From assembly GCA_016932715.1 (NCBI GenBank), contig JAFGCG010000084.1, forward strand, positions 1 through 64,000: a DNA stretch of 64,000 nucleotides, in the 5' to 3' direction. Positions within the stretch are counted from its first letter, which is position 1, and each line of letters starts with the position of its first letter. Positions 30,301 to 40,497 of this stretch are shown here, piece after piece. This DNA comes from Anaerolineales bacterium (GTDB lineage Bacteria; Chloroflexota; Anaerolineae; Anaerolineales; Villigracilaceae). Both the position numbers and the translations under genes were made by a program. Below the pieces are notes generated by a model. The model saw nothing but the letters and a program-made list of their open reading frames with translations. It made no database searches and was not told the origin of the DNA.

Positions 30301-30810
30301 TCAATCCGGCGCGAGGAAGAAATTATCCGGTACATGGAAGGAGAAACCCACATACGTGAGGAACGCTGCCAGGAATGCGATCACGATCAGGCTCTTCAGT
30401 GCCGGGCGCAGCTCCATTCCGTCCAGAGGTTCTTCGAGCCGGATCGAAAAATAAAGCCCGAACGCCGTCATCACCACCGCCCAGGTCAGGTCGGCGGCAC
30501 GCGGCAGGGTGATCCCGACGGCCTCGACCGCATAGTACGTGGCGATCATCATCCACGGTACGGCCGCCAGGATCAGCATGCGCGCGTAGAAGAACGATGC
30601 GGGCAGGCCCTTTGTGCGAAGCCGGAAGAAATCGATCATGCTCAGGATGAGATAGGCGTAGAACAACATTTTCATGTGGGCATAAACGGATTCGATGCCT
30701 TCGCCGAGAAGTGTCCCAATCACACCGGGCAGGAAACGGTCCGCCTCATGAAAGAAAAGGTACAGCAGATACCCCAGCAAAAATTTTGCCCATGGGAATT
30801 TCGCGCGCAT
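30301..30810 (-). CDS. Small multi-TM hypothetical protein
   Basis: 169 aa with about 5 hydrophobic segments. Confidence 0.7.
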   Translation of the reverse strand: MRAKFPWAKFLLGYLLYLFFHEADRFLPGVIGTLLGEGIESVYAHMKMLFYAYLILSMIDFFRLRTKGLPASFFYARMLILAAVPWMMIATYYAVEAVGITLPRAADLTWAVVMTAFGLYFSIRLEEPLDGMELRPALKSLIVIAFLAAFLTYVGFSFHVPDNFFLAPD

Positions 30811-30894
30811 GTTGTTCTCCTGAGTAAGGTAAATTATACAGCACCGGGAGCAGGCCCGGTTTTATTCACTGCGGGTTCTCCCGTATTTCGCGGG

Positions 30895-31060
30895 AAAAGG
30901 CTCAACCACGAAGGGCACGACACTTGCACCTGCATGCAAGTGCAGGTGAGCACACAAAGGGAGGAACAAGGTTTGATTTTACGGGCTTTTTTCCTTCGTG
31001 ACCTTTGTGTCATTTCGACTTCGCTCAATGCAAGCCTTTGTGGTGAGAAAGGGTTTTCCG
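30895..31060. repeat. ACCACGAAGG...CTTTGTGGT hairpin repeat, with nested CACTTGCACCTGCATGCAAGTGCAGGTG
   Basis: Inverted CACGAAGG / CCTTCGTG motifs; same family as 34575, 40410, 53484, 56215, 57778. Confidence 0.6.
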
Positions 31061-31165
31061 TTAAAACGGTAGAGTCTCACTGCGCTGATTCCTTCCAAAA
31101 ATCAGGCACTCATGCTATATACTTGCCGTTGCTTTTGTCTGCGCAATAAAAACAAGGATTAATCA

Positions 31166-33055
31166 ATGTTCTCATCCATACAAGGCAAGGTGAAGAATAT
31201 CCGGATTTCAAAGGTTGAGATTGCGCTCCTTTTTTTCCTGCTTCTCTTTGGCACCCCCATGATCGTGTTGATCCCGCCGGGCGCCGGGTACGATGAAGAG
31301 GATCACCTCGTCCGCGTCTGGGAGTTGTCCGCATTCTCCTTCATCCCCGGGCAGATGTCCCCGCAGGAGATGAAATATCCAACGCTGTTTCGGGACTTTG
31401 CTTACCGGCAGCAAGGCAGCACAGGCACACTCGCAGCGGAATTCTGGCAAAAATATACCCGAGCCTCATTTTATGAATATGGGTTTGTACGCCGGGAATT
31501 AAATACCAAATCCGTTTATTCGCCCGCCTTGCTGTTGCCGCAAGCGCTCACCTTGCGCCTCCTGGGCCGCAGCCTGGACCTGCCAGCCCTGCCCGTTTTC
31601 TACGCCTGCCGGTTCGCCAGTTTGTTAAGTTATTTACTCCTGATCTGGCTGGCGATCCGCTGGATACCCTTTGGCAAGTGGATCTTGCTCGTCCTGGCCG
31701 CCGCTCCCATGGCTTTATTCCAGGCGACAACGATCAGCCCGGACGCCATTTCCAATGGCATAGCATTTTTATTCATTGCAGGCTGCCTGCGAGCAACGGA
31801 ATTCAAAGAAATTGGCTGGAGAGAATTTGGTAACCTGGCATTTTTGATTTTTTTGCTTTTTCTGGGAAAGCTCAATCTCATACCCTTAATTCTGCTCCTC
31901 TTGCTCGTGATCCCGCCCTCGCGATTTCCCAAAAAGGGAATGTACGCTTTGCTGCTGGTAACGGCTGTCATTCTCTTTCTGGTGGAAATAGTCGGCTGGT
32001 ACATCATTGCCTCGGCACGCTCTGACCCACTCATGGCAAACGACGCAAATCCTGTTGCGCAGCTGCGCTATCTGGCAAGTCACCCGTTTGCCTTTCCTCA
32101 AATCATCGTTAAAGACCTGATCACAAATGGCTGGACATACTTCCAGGGCTGGATCAATGGATATGGCTACTATTACTGGACTCCGCCCCAGGTCGTTTCG
32201 CTCTTCTTCCTCCTGGGCCTGGTGGCCGTACTATTGAGCGACTCGACCCGTGAGCAGATCGGCAGGAAATCCCGGATCGTCTTTATTTTCGTATTTGTGA
32301 CGGGTTATCTCGCCACGCTGGGAGCCGAATATACGACGTTCACCCCCGTTGGCTCCGATCAGGTTTTTGGCATGCAGGGAAGGTATTTCATCCCTCTGGC
32401 TCCCCTGCTTTTTCTGACACTGGCAAGCCTCTCCTGGCTGCGAAAAATTGCCACTCCAGCCTCAAAGTGGATCATTCTCTTTTTAGCTGTCACCCTGACT
32501 CTCAATACGGCGGGCCTATATCTTTCCTTCCATGTACCCTGCGGGTCCACATTTTATCAAACAGGGTTGTGTTACCGGCCTCTTGTCAGGGACTTCTCCA
32601 GTGAGACCCATGTCTCCCAGCCAATTTCGAATGAGCTATCACTTGCTCAGGAAATCCAGGTTGCCTGTAGCGGACTGACAGAACTGCGCCTCATGCTGAT
32701 CCCATCTGCAGCCGGGGACCAGGGGATAACGCGTTTCGTTTTGCAGGAGTCAAGCAGCAATCAGATCCTGCTCGACAGCCTGGTTACGAACAATCAGATC
32801 GCCACGGAGGACTGGTATCCGTTGCGTTTTGAGCCAGACTGGAAGTCAGCAGGAAAACAATACGTTCTTATGGTTTCCAGTACAAATACGCCAGACGGCC
32901 AGGGGCTTAAATTTCTTTATAGTCCACAATCTGATTTTGACCGGGGAAATCTCTATCAGAACGGAGAACCAGGGGAAGAGGACCTTGTTCTGCAATACGG
33001 CTGCGCCACCGGCCTGCGAAAAATATGGCTGACTGGCCAGGTCCAAAAACCTTGA
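31166..33055 (+). CDS. DUF2142 membrane protein (predicted glycosyltransferase-like)
   Basis: 629 aa; GYDEEDHLVRVWELSAFSFIPGQ...PMALFQATTISPDAISNGIAFLFIAGCLR. Confidence 0.88.
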   Translation: MFSSIQGKVKNIRISKVEIALLFFLLLFGTPMIVLIPPGAGYDEEDHLVRVWELSAFSFIPGQMSPQEMKYPTLFRDFAYRQQGSTGTLAAEFWQKYTRASFYEYGFVRRELNTKSVYSPALLLPQALTLRLLGRSLDLPALPVFYACRFASLLSYLLLIWLAIRWIPFGKWILLVLAAAPMALFQATTISPDAISNGIAFLFIAGCLRATEFKEIGWREFGNLAFLIFLLFLGKLNLIPLILLLLLVIPPSRFPKKGMYALLLVTAVILFLVEIVGWYIIASARSDPLMANDANPVAQLRYLASHPFAFPQIIVKDLITNGWTYFQGWINGYGYYYWTPPQVVSLFFLLGLVAVLLSDSTREQIGRKSRIVFIFVFVTGYLATLGAEYTTFTPVGSDQVFGMQGRYFIPLAPLLFLTLASLSWLRKIATPASKWIILFLAVTLTLNTAGLYLSFHVPCGSTFYQTGLCYRPLVRDFSSETHVSQPISNELSLAQEIQVACSGLTELRLMLIPSAAGDQGITRFVLQESSSNQILLDSLVTNNQIATEDWYPLRFEPDWKSAGKQYVLMVSSTNTPDGQGLKFLYSPQSDFDRGNLYQNGEPGEEDLVLQYGCATGLRKIWLTGQVQKP

Positions 33056-33082
33056 CTTAGAGTACACTCTAAGTTGTAAACT
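33052..33082 (+). promoter_or_regulatory. MerR-type promoter with 19-bp spacer and operator dyad
   Basis: TTGACT -35, dyad ACTTAGAGT-AC-ACTCTAAGT (33055-33074), TAAACT -10 at 33077-33082. Confidence 0.85.
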
Positions 33083-33484
33083 ATGCCCATGGATATCCAA
33101 AAAGACAAACTCACAATCCAGGAGGTTGCCCAGGCGACAGGGCTGAGTGCACACACCCTGCGCTACTATGAGCGCGTCGGTCTCATCCACTCCATCGACC
33201 GGGAGCAGAACTCGCACCGTCGGTACACCGCGGACGATGTGGGCTGGATCGATTTCCTCACCAAGCTGCGCGCCACAGGCATGTCCATCAAAGACATGCA
33301 AAGATACGCGGAGCTGCAGCGACGAGGAGATGAAACATTACCCGAACGCGTGGAGATGCTGGAGGCGCTTCGGGACAAGGTAGAAGCGCATATGGATGAA
33401 TTGAACGAACATTTAAAACTGATCTACTACAAGATCGAACTCTATCAAAAAATTGTTGAAGAGAAAGAATTGGAAAAAGCCTGA
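33083..33484 (+). CDS. MerR family transcriptional regulator
   Basis: LTIQEVAQATGLSAHTLRYYERVGLIHSIDREQNSHRRYTADDVGWIDFLTKLRATGMSIKDM; start possibly ATG 33089. Confidence 0.93.
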   Translation: MPMDIQKDKLTIQEVAQATGLSAHTLRYYERVGLIHSIDREQNSHRRYTADDVGWIDFLTKLRATGMSIKDMQRYAELQRRGDETLPERVEMLEALRDKVEAHMDELNEHLKLIYYKIELYQKIVEEKELEKA

Positions 33485-33496
33485 AAGGAAGAACAG

Positions 33497-34507
33497 ATGA
33501 ATACAAGTACAAAATCATTCCAACGAACGTTGGGCCGCTCAGGTCTTAAAGTTAGTGCAATGGGCCTGGGGTGCTGGGCGATCGGCGGACCCTGGACATT
33601 CAACGGAATGCCCGCTGGCTGGAGCGACATCGACGATGCCGAGTCGCTGCGGGCTATCCGCCGCGCCCTCGAGCTGGGCGTCGATTTCTTCGACACCGCC
33701 GCCAACTATGGAGCGGGTCACAGCGAGCGGATTCTTGGCAAGGCTTTCAAGGGCCGCCGCGACCAGGTGATCATTGCCACAAAGTTCGGCTATCACGTGG
33801 ATGAAGCTGCCAAAGAGGTGAGCTACTACGATGATAAAGAAGAGGAGAGCAACGTCGCCAGCCGCCTGCGTGCCAGCCTGGAAGCCAGTCTCAAACGCCT
33901 CGACACCGATTACATCGACGTGTACCAGCTGCACGTTTGGGGATTGGTCATCGAACGTGCTCTGGAAGCCCGCGATATTCTGGAAGATCTGGTGAAGGAA
34001 GGCAAGATCCGCACCTACGGCTGGAGCACTGACCGTGTGGACGCGGTCAAAGCCTTCTCCACCTCTCCGAACTGTGGTGTCGTTCAGCAGCAGTTGAGCG
34101 TCCTGGACGGCAACATGGAACTCCTGGCACTGTGTGAGGAACTGAACCTGGCTAGTCTCAACCGCGGTCCCCTGGGCATGGGCCTGCTGACCGGCAAATT
34201 CACCCCTACAAGCAGTTTCGCCAGCAACGACGTACGCCATCACGTTCAATGGCATCCCGGCTTCAAAGACGGCAGGCCCACGCAGGATTGGCTCGACAAG
34301 CTGGCTTCTATCCGCGCAGTGCTGACCAGCAATGGCCGCACCCTTGCCCAGGGCGCCCTGGCGTGGATCTGGGCAAGGAGCGAAAAGACCATCCCGATCC
34401 CCGGCTTCAAGACCGTCTCCCAGGTGGAAGAAAATGCCAAAGCAATGGAGCTTGGTCCGCTGACAGCGGATCAAATGAAGGAAATCGATACGATCTTGGG
34501 AAGATGA
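33497..34507 (+). CDS. Aldo/keto reductase
   Basis: GLGCWAIGG...DFFDTAANYGAGHSERILGKAF...YIDVYQLH...IPIPGFKTVSQVEENAKA. Confidence 0.93.
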   Translation: MNTSTKSFQRTLGRSGLKVSAMGLGCWAIGGPWTFNGMPAGWSDIDDAESLRAIRRALELGVDFFDTAANYGAGHSERILGKAFKGRRDQVIIATKFGYHVDEAAKEVSYYDDKEEESNVASRLRASLEASLKRLDTDYIDVYQLHVWGLVIERALEARDILEDLVKEGKIRTYGWSTDRVDAVKAFSTSPNCGVVQQQLSVLDGNMELLALCEELNLASLNRGPLGMGLLTGKFTPTSSFASNDVRHHVQWHPGFKDGRPTQDWLDKLASIRAVLTSNGRTLAQGALAWIWARSEKTIPIPGFKTVSQVEENAKAMELGPLTADQMKEIDTILGR

Positions 34508-34528
34508 ATTTTCCTGGCAGAGATACAG

Positions 34529-34564
34529 AACCGCCGCTACGCTGAAAGCGTGCGGCGGTTTTGG
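34529..34564 (+). terminator. Intrinsic terminator after the aldo/keto reductase gene
   Basis: AACCGCCGC-loop-GCGGCGGTTTTGG. Confidence 0.8.
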
Positions 34565-34621
34565 TTTGAGTTAGGACATTAAAACCCTTCGTGCTTCTTC
34601 GTGTCCTTCGTGGTTTAGAAA

Positions 34622-36295
34622 TCACTCTTTCAACAGAAAATCGCCATCCTTCAGCAAGCCATCGAATATCGCTTCGATCGCTTTTGCATTCTCAGGCGAC
34701 AACTCTTCCAACCCAAACGACTTCAACCTCGTCTGCGTTGTACGGACGGAGGACCCGAGGAAATCGCCAAACGGCAGGGAGGTGCGGAACAACTGGTAAT
34801 ACAAAAATCGGCGCGCATTGCGTTTGAATTCCGGCGGCACTTCGATCTTTTCCGCCTCCAGAAACTCTTCCATCTTTCTTCTGACTTCATCCACCCTCTG
34901 CGGGAAGAACACGGTGGGATATTGCGTGAAGCGCGCCTTGCCCGCACACAATACGGCTGCGCCCATGATCGACGCCTCCAGGCCGATCGTCGAGTTGTAG
35001 ACCATCACGAACTTCGATCTCTGGATCAACTCATACGAACTCAAGGTTTCGTTCGGAGCGACGAAGATGACATTCGGCTCTTTATCTGCACCCGTTGCTT
35101 CGACCCAGGCTGCGACCGTCTCGCGGCTGACTTTGCGCACGCGCAGCTCGTCGGGGTGGGCGCGGATCACGAACAGCGTTTCCGGGTGAAGGCGGATGAC
35201 TTCCAGCGTCAGATCGAGCCAGTCGAACATGTCTTCAAAGACCGTGTTGGCATGCGGCTGGCTGGTATCGAAAATGACGTTGGTAAAGACCGGCACGATC
35301 TGCCTGAATGCCCCTGCCTTTTGCAGGAACGCCTCGTCGAGGCCCTTCATGTCCACCCAGAACCTGATGCCCGCCATGGTAAAGTCACCCTGGAAGCGTC
35401 TGGCGAGATAGGCATCGAGTTTTGCGTTTTGCTCCTCACTCAATTCGAATTCGTCAGGGATGCGGATGGGATACGCGGTCGCTTCGCCCTCGGTGAAGAA
35501 GGCAGTCGCGGGCTGCAATCCCACCTCGTGGGTGATCACGCGGATGCCGCGTTTTTGGGCGAGGTAGCGCGCGGTCGCTTCGGGGTAGAACTGCCCGTTG
35601 AACACGACGACCGCCCGCGGCTGAGTCTGATCGAGAACGTCCGCGAATTTGCGCGCCACATTCCACGCCGACAGGATATATTCCCGCAGAAGATAGCGCG
35701 TCGCTTCGTCGTCGATCAGGTGATGGATTCGCAAAATCCAGCGCAAGCCCGGGAGACACAGGGGGCCGAGAGGAATCCCCTGCCACTCGAAGGTCACGAG
35801 GCGTTGCAGGGGAAGGTTCTCAACGGCAGTCGCAAGTTGCGGATCACGGTCATAATCGAACCAGGTCACGTGCGTACCAGGAACGAGATGCGAGGGATCA
35901 GGGGACCGATTTACCTGTGTACCTGTATACCTGTGTATCTTTACACCTGTGTACAGGGTCTTTGATTGATAGATGCAGGATTTACACGGCGGCGCTTTGC
36001 GGACATTATCCCGGTTCGTCCCCAGCACGCAATGGCTCATCCCCGAGCGGCAGGCAAAGTAAGCAACGGGAATCCCCTTCAGCCGCAGCGCCCAGGAGGC
36101 CAGAAGATGAAACCCACTGTTCCAGGAGAGATCGTCGATTCCTGTGGAGGCTTTGAAGAAGAGGATCGGCGCGCCCGAAGGAACTGGCGCCTGGCGGGCG
36201 ACACGTTTCGCCAGGCGCGCGATCTTTAAATTATTGAGCCGGCGGACGAGTCCGCGTTGGATGCGTTGTTTGAAGAATTCGGAAAAACGATTCAT
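34622..36295 (-). CDS. Capsule/surface polysaccharide biosynthesis-like protein
   Basis: 557 aa; SWALRLKGIPVAYFACRSGMSHCVLGTNRD, ...FVIRAHPDELRV, NSTIGLEASIMGAAVLCAGKARFTQY. Confidence 0.7.
   Translation of the reverse strand: MNRFSEFFKQRIQRGLVRRLNNLKIARLAKRVARQAPVPSGAPILFFKASTGIDDLSWNSGFHLLASWALRLKGIPVAYFACRSGMSHCVLGTNRDNVRKAPPCKSCIYQSKTLYTGVKIHRYTGTQVNRSPDPSHLVPGTHVTWFDYDRDPQLATAVENLPLQRLVTFEWQGIPLGPLCLPGLRWILRIHHLIDDEATRYLLREYILSAWNVARKFADVLDQTQPRAVVVFNGQFYPEATARYLAQKRGIRVITHEVGLQPATAFFTEGEATAYPIRIPDEFELSEEQNAKLDAYLARRFQGDFTMAGIRFWVDMKGLDEAFLQKAGAFRQIVPVFTNVIFDTSQPHANTVFEDMFDWLDLTLEVIRLHPETLFVIRAHPDELRVRKVSRETVAAWVEATGADKEPNVIFVAPNETLSSYELIQRSKFVMVYNSTIGLEASIMGAAVLCAGKARFTQYPTVFFPQRVDEVRRKMEEFLEAEKIEVPPEFKRNARRFLYYQLFRTSLPFGDFLGSSVRTTQTRLKSFGLEELSPENAKAIEAIFDGLLKDGDFLLKE
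35913..35956. repeat. Degenerate 8-bp tandem repeat (ACCTGTGT)n inside a CDS
   Basis: acctgtgt|acctgtat|acctgtgt|atctttac|acctgtgt|acag; read as LYTGVKIHRYTGTQVN. Confidence 0.85.
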
Positions 36296-36361
36296 GTACG
36301 TTGATTTTTGCTGTGATTCGGTCTATACTTTGCAAAGCCCGCTTATTATACGGCATCCCCT

Positions 36362-37282
36362 ATGAACCGCATCGACCGTCTTTTTGCCATCCTGCTGTCC
36401 TTACAGCACAAGCGCCGCGTCCGCGCCCAGGATCTGGCGCAGCAGTTCGAGATCAGCAAACGTACGATCTACCGGGATCTATCCGCGTTGAACCAGATGG
36501 GGGTCCCGATCGCAGCACTGCCAGGTGAGGGATTCGAACTGGTGGAGGGTTATTATCTGCCGCCGCTGATGTTCACGGAAAACGAAGCACTCGCGCTGCT
36601 GCTCGGATCGCGCCTGCTCGCGCAGCAGGCAGCAGGTTCACTGACCCAAAGCGCAGACTCTGCCCTGGCAAAGCTCAAGGTCGCGTTGCCGGACCCGGTC
36701 CGGGCGCGCGCGGAAGCGCTGACGAATATCATTGGCTTTGTGACGCCCAAGGCGAAGTTCGATCTCGATGACCCGCAACTGCTGCTGATCCAAAATGCCA
36801 TTCGGGAAAAACGGGTGCTTCATCTGCGCTATCGCGGGTACAAGAAAGAGGAGGACACTGAACGTCAGGTCGAGCCGCATCAACTATTTTACGCGGACGG
36901 CGTCTGGTATCTCGAAGCGTATTGCCGGATGCGCAAAGGGATGCGGGATTTCCGTTTATCCCGCATGGAGAAGGTAACACCATGTCCCGAGACCTTCCGC
37001 AAAAAACGCACGGGCAAGGCCCAGACGCAGCCCATCATCGTCATTCAGATCCGTTTTGCACAAAATGCCGTGCGCTGGGTGCGTGAACAGCAGCATTACG
37101 GCTATCAACATGATGAACAGGAAACGGCGCAGGGCACGCTTATGGTCTATCACGTCAATGATGCGTCGGAGATCGTCCCGTGGATATTGGGCTGGGGCAC
37201 GAGCGCGGAAGTGCTTTCGCCCAGGGAACTTCGCCGGGCACTGCGCGAAACTGCGCTGAAACTCGCAAACTTGTTGACATAG
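36362..37282 (+). CDS. HTH + WYL domain transcriptional regulator (YafY-like)
   Basis: MNRIDRLFAILLSLQHKRRVRAQDLAQQFEISKRTIYRDLSALNQMGVPI; WYL region VLHLRYRGYKKE. Confidence 0.92.
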   Translation: MNRIDRLFAILLSLQHKRRVRAQDLAQQFEISKRTIYRDLSALNQMGVPIAALPGEGFELVEGYYLPPLMFTENEALALLLGSRLLAQQAAGSLTQSADSALAKLKVALPDPVRARAEALTNIIGFVTPKAKFDLDDPQLLLIQNAIREKRVLHLRYRGYKKEEDTERQVEPHQLFYADGVWYLEAYCRMRKGMRDFRLSRMEKVTPCPETFRKKRTGKAQTQPIIVIQIRFAQNAVRWVREQQHYGYQHDEQETAQGTLMVYHVNDASEIVPWILGWGTSAEVLSPRELRRALRETALKLANLLT

Positions 37283-37336
37283 GGTTGTCACATCTATTCT
37301 GTACAATCCGGGGAAATTAGACGTACAGGAGTGAAT

Positions 37337-37759
37337 ATGAAGATCAACAGTTTTTATCCGGTGATCCTGACAAAGGATGTTCCCCGTACAAAAGATTTCT
37401 ACACCAAACATTTCCCCTTCGAAATCACCTTCGATGCCGGCTGGTATGTGAGCCTGAAAGCCAAACAGGAATTCCCGTTCGAACTGGCGCTGCTGCAATC
37501 GGATCACGAGACCATTCCGCCCGGCTTTCGTTCTGCTGTGCAGGGAGGTCTGATCCTCAACTTCGAAGTGGAGAATGCCGATGCTGAATATGCCCGCCTC
37601 CAGGCTGCCGGTTTGCCCATTCATCTGGAGATCCGCTCGGAGGCGTTCGGGCAGCGTCACTTTATCACCGCCGATCCCGATGGGATCCTGATCGATGTCA
37701 TTCAGGTCATTCCCCCCTCAGAAGAATATGCAAAACAATACCTGGGAAGTGTGGTGTAG
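37337..37759 (+). CDS. VOC family (glyoxalase-like) protein
   Basis: [35 protein letters not shown]...[11 protein letters not shown]. Confidence 0.9.
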   Translation: MKINSFYPVILTKDVPRTKDFYTKHFPFEITFDAGWYVSLKAKQEFPFELALLQSDHETIPPGFRSAVQGGLILNFEVENADAEYARLQAAGLPIHLEIRSEAFGQRHFITADPDGILIDVIQVIPPSEEYAKQYLGSVV

Positions 37760-37763
37760 CTCG

Positions 37764-38885
37764 ATGGAAGAAAACTTTCAGGTCCGCAATATCTTCGACG
37801 AAGAGGCTGTCGATCAACTCGCTCAGCGCCTGAGGAAGGTCTGGCATGAATTTGACGCGCACGGATTTTGCCGATCCATTCATCCAAAGCTCAAAACATT
37901 GACGTTCAGCGAACGGAACAATTTGATCCGCGACACTCTCTGGGAATATCTTCCCAGAGAGTACCCGCACGCGCTCAGGATCATCCTGAATGCCCTGCCG
38001 CCCGAACTCCCGGACTGCGACATCTCCGGCTTCGGGAACTTTATCATCATGCCCCAGAATGATTATGTTGCGAAATATGGATTGGAACATTATGACCTTT
38101 CCATACAGGCGCTCTACCAAATGACAAAACGCTTTACCGCCGAGGGAGCCATCCGGCCGTTCCTTCAGAAATACCCCAGGAAGACGCTCGCCATCCTTTC
38201 GGAATGGGCGGAAGATGAAAATTGTCACGTCCGGCGCCTGGTCTCGGAAGGGACTCGGCCGCGCCTGCCCTGGGCGATGCAGTTGAAACAGTTCATCGAG
38301 GATCCAGGTCCTGTTTTGGACTTGCTCGAAACGCTGAAAACCGACCGTGTATTGATGGTACGCCGATCGGTTGCCAACAATCTCAATGACATTGCCAAGG
38401 ATCATCCAGACCTGGTTGTCAAAACTCTGGATAGGTGGAAGAGGATCGAGGACGAAGGCACCCAATGGTTGATCCGTCACGCGGCGCGCACACTGGTCAA
38501 GCAGGGGAACAAGGGCATTCTTACGATCCTGGGTTATTCTCCAAAAGTCGATATCCATGTTTCGAAGATCAAACTTGGTAAAGCCAGCCTGAAAATGGGA
38601 GAGAAACTTGATTTTGCTTTCGAGGTCAAATCAACATCCAAACAAATACAGACCCTGGTGATCGATTACATCGTCCATCATGTCAAAGCCAACGGGAAAC
38701 GGACACCCAAGGTCTTCAAGCTTGCCGATAAGACCCTCGAACCCGGCCAGGCGATAAAGATCTCAAAGGCACATTCATTCCGCCCCATCACCACGCGCAG
38801 ATACTATCCCGGCAGGCACGCGCTGGAGATCCAGGTGAATGGCACAAGCTATCAGAAGATCGATTTTGAGTTGAGAGTCCAGTGA
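37764..38885 (+). CDS. DNA alkylation repair (AlkD/HEAT-like) protein
   Basis: HEAT-like helices; WAEDENCHVRRLVSEGTRPRLPW, VLMVRRSVANNLNDIAKDHPDLV. Confidence 0.85.
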   Translation: MEENFQVRNIFDEEAVDQLAQRLRKVWHEFDAHGFCRSIHPKLKTLTFSERNNLIRDTLWEYLPREYPHALRIILNALPPELPDCDISGFGNFIIMPQNDYVAKYGLEHYDLSIQALYQMTKRFTAEGAIRPFLQKYPRKTLAILSEWAEDENCHVRRLVSEGTRPRLPWAMQLKQFIEDPGPVLDLLETLKTDRVLMVRRSVANNLNDIAKDHPDLVVKTLDRWKRIEDEGTQWLIRHAARTLVKQGNKGILTILGYSPKVDIHVSKIKLGKASLKMGEKLDFAFEVKSTSKQIQTLVIDYIVHHVKANGKRTPKVFKLADKTLEPGQAIKISKAHSFRPITTRRYYPGRHALEIQVNGTSYQKIDFELRVQ

Positions 38886-38906
38886 AGAAGCAAAGGCTTT
38901 TGTATT

Positions 38907-39542
38907 TCAATCCTGCAAGTGATCCGAGATCAGCCCGCTGATAAAAGGTTCCCGGCCATAAAATCTTACTTTGAAAATGCCGCCGTTTGGAATTTCAAAA
39001 ACTTTGTCGAACCAAATGAATTCCTGCATCAACTGGGGAGTAACTTCCCGCGGTCGCAGCAGCAGGGACAACAGGAACATGCGTGTAAACTGACCGTGCC
39101 CAAAGATCAAAACGAGTCCATCCTCGATCTGTTCGATGCGCCGGTACATGGCACAAACCCGGTGATATAGATCCGCGAACGATTCGGCACCCTCCCCGTG
39201 GATATAAAAAGGGTCGCATCTCTGCCAGTATTCTTCCACCAGGGGGCGCCGTTCCATACGCGATGTGTTTTTGCAAAGCGCCGGAGAGAGAAATGAGAAC
39301 TCCTGTATGTTCCATTCCTGGCGTTCGACTTGCGGAAATCGTTCCAGCGTGGGACGCGCCGTCTGTTGGGTCCGGAGATAGGGGGAGAAAACGATCAGAG
39401 AGGGAACGGCTGGGATGAGAGCACTGACTTTGGCAGCCTGCCGATGACCTTCTTCCGTCAGAGAAATGAGGTCCGGCATGCTGGTGACAAGCCCGGCATT
39501 CGCCTCGCTCTCGCCGTGTCGGATCAGCCAAACTTCTTTCAT
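38907..39542 (-). CDS. Histidine phosphatase family protein
   Basis: EVWLIRHGESEANAG; LVLIFGHGQFTRM. Confidence 0.9.
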   Translation of the reverse strand: MKEVWLIRHGESEANAGLVTSMPDLISLTEEGHRQAAKVSALIPAVPSLIVFSPYLRTQQTARPTLERFPQVERQEWNIQEFSFLSPALCKNTSRMERRPLVEEYWQRCDPFYIHGEGAESFADLYHRVCAMYRRIEQIEDGLVLIFGHGQFTRMFLLSLLLRPREVTPQLMQEFIWFDKVFEIPNGGIFKVRFYGREPFISGLISDHLQD

Positions 39543-39548
39543 GGATAC

Positions 39549-40403
39549 TTACCAATCATTGCTCTTTTCATAGGCGAGCTTTACCAGCAAATCACCGGCG
39601 ACATCCTTGAACAGCCGCTTGTGTTCCGCGGTGAAGTGATCCTTCCATCCGCCTGTTTTTCCGGAGCGGAATGTGTGACTCTTTTTCGGTTGAATGGCTT
39701 CCAGCAGGACAGCCAGTGCTTTCCCACGCGGCGTCGGGATTTTGTAGCCGGTCTTCTCCACTTCATCGAGCATGGCATGCAATGTATCCTCACGATGATC
39801 GATCAGGTCCTCGAAGCGAATGCAAAGGATATGTCTTTGCTCCAGCCACTGGAACACGCCTTCATATCTCTGCTTCACACTGACCATGTGCAGCCCGTCC
39901 TGGTCGATGCCGGTGATGGCGACTTTGAGCCGCGCGCCAAAATCGGGCAGGGACTTGTAATACGCGTGCATTCCATGTTCTTCGTGCATGTCGGTAGCGA
40001 AGAAGACCTGTGAGACCAGCATGTCGCGCGGGTCACGGTAAATAAAGTAATTCACACGCCCAGGCTTGCAAAGGAAGGCGACATTCTCAGGCGAAGCTTC
40101 CACATAGCCCCAGCCAATCGCCCCGCGTGGAACGCGCCGCAACTCATTCAGGACTTCCTCTTTCTGCTTTCTTCTCCCCTCTTTTTCTATCGTTCGAATC
40201 GGATCCGCCCCCACATACCTGTACGGCATGATCTGTGTAAAACCATTCAGGATTTGCAGCAATAAATGGGATCCGCTCTTGGGCTTGGAGTTGCCAAAGA
40301 CCGGCGGCGCCTCATCGAAGGACAATCGCTTCCAACGCGCCATTGCCTGCAGGGTTTTGCCTGCAGGCCGGAATACGCGGCGGAGTTGTTGGACAATTCT
40401 CAT
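39549..40403 (-). CDS. Sulfotransferase domain protein
   Basis: FGNSKPKSGSHLLLQIL (5'-PSB loop) and NYFIYRDPRDMLVSQV (3'-PB motif). Confidence 0.87.
   Translation of the reverse strand: MRIVQQLRRVFRPAGKTLQAMARWKRLSFDEAPPVFGNSKPKSGSHLLLQILNGFTQIMPYRYVGADPIRTIEKEGRRKQKEEVLNELRRVPRGAIGWGYVEASPENVAFLCKPGRVNYFIYRDPRDMLVSQVFFATDMHEEHGMHAYYKSLPDFGARLKVAITGIDQDGLHMVSVKQRYEGVFQWLEQRHILCIRFEDLIDHREDTLHAMLDEVEKTGYKIPTPRGKALAVLLEAIQPKKSHTFRSGKTGGWKDHFTAEHKRLFKDVAGDLLVKLAYEKSNDW
40157..40191. repeat. Degenerate 7-bp tandem array inside the sulfotransferase CDS
   Basis: cctcttt|ctgcttt|cttctcc|cctcttt|ttctatc; read as RTIEKEGRRKQKEEV. Confidence 0.65.
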
Positions 40404-40409
40404 AATTTT

Positions 40410-40488
40410 TGAACCGCGAAGGTCGCGAAGATCGCCAAGAAAATCCTGCTTTATCTTTGCGCCCTTGGCGTTCTTCGCGGTTTAGTTT
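40410..40488. repeat. ACCGCGAAG 9-bp-unit hairpin repeat
   Basis: gaaccgcgaaggtcgcgaagatcgccaag ... gcgcccttggcgttcttcgcggttt. Confidence 0.8.
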
Positions 40489-40497
40489 TCCGTATGG

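Noticed and set aside
34922-35965. 347-aa plus-strand ORF
   Set aside because: Antisense of the capsule-like gene on the minus strand.
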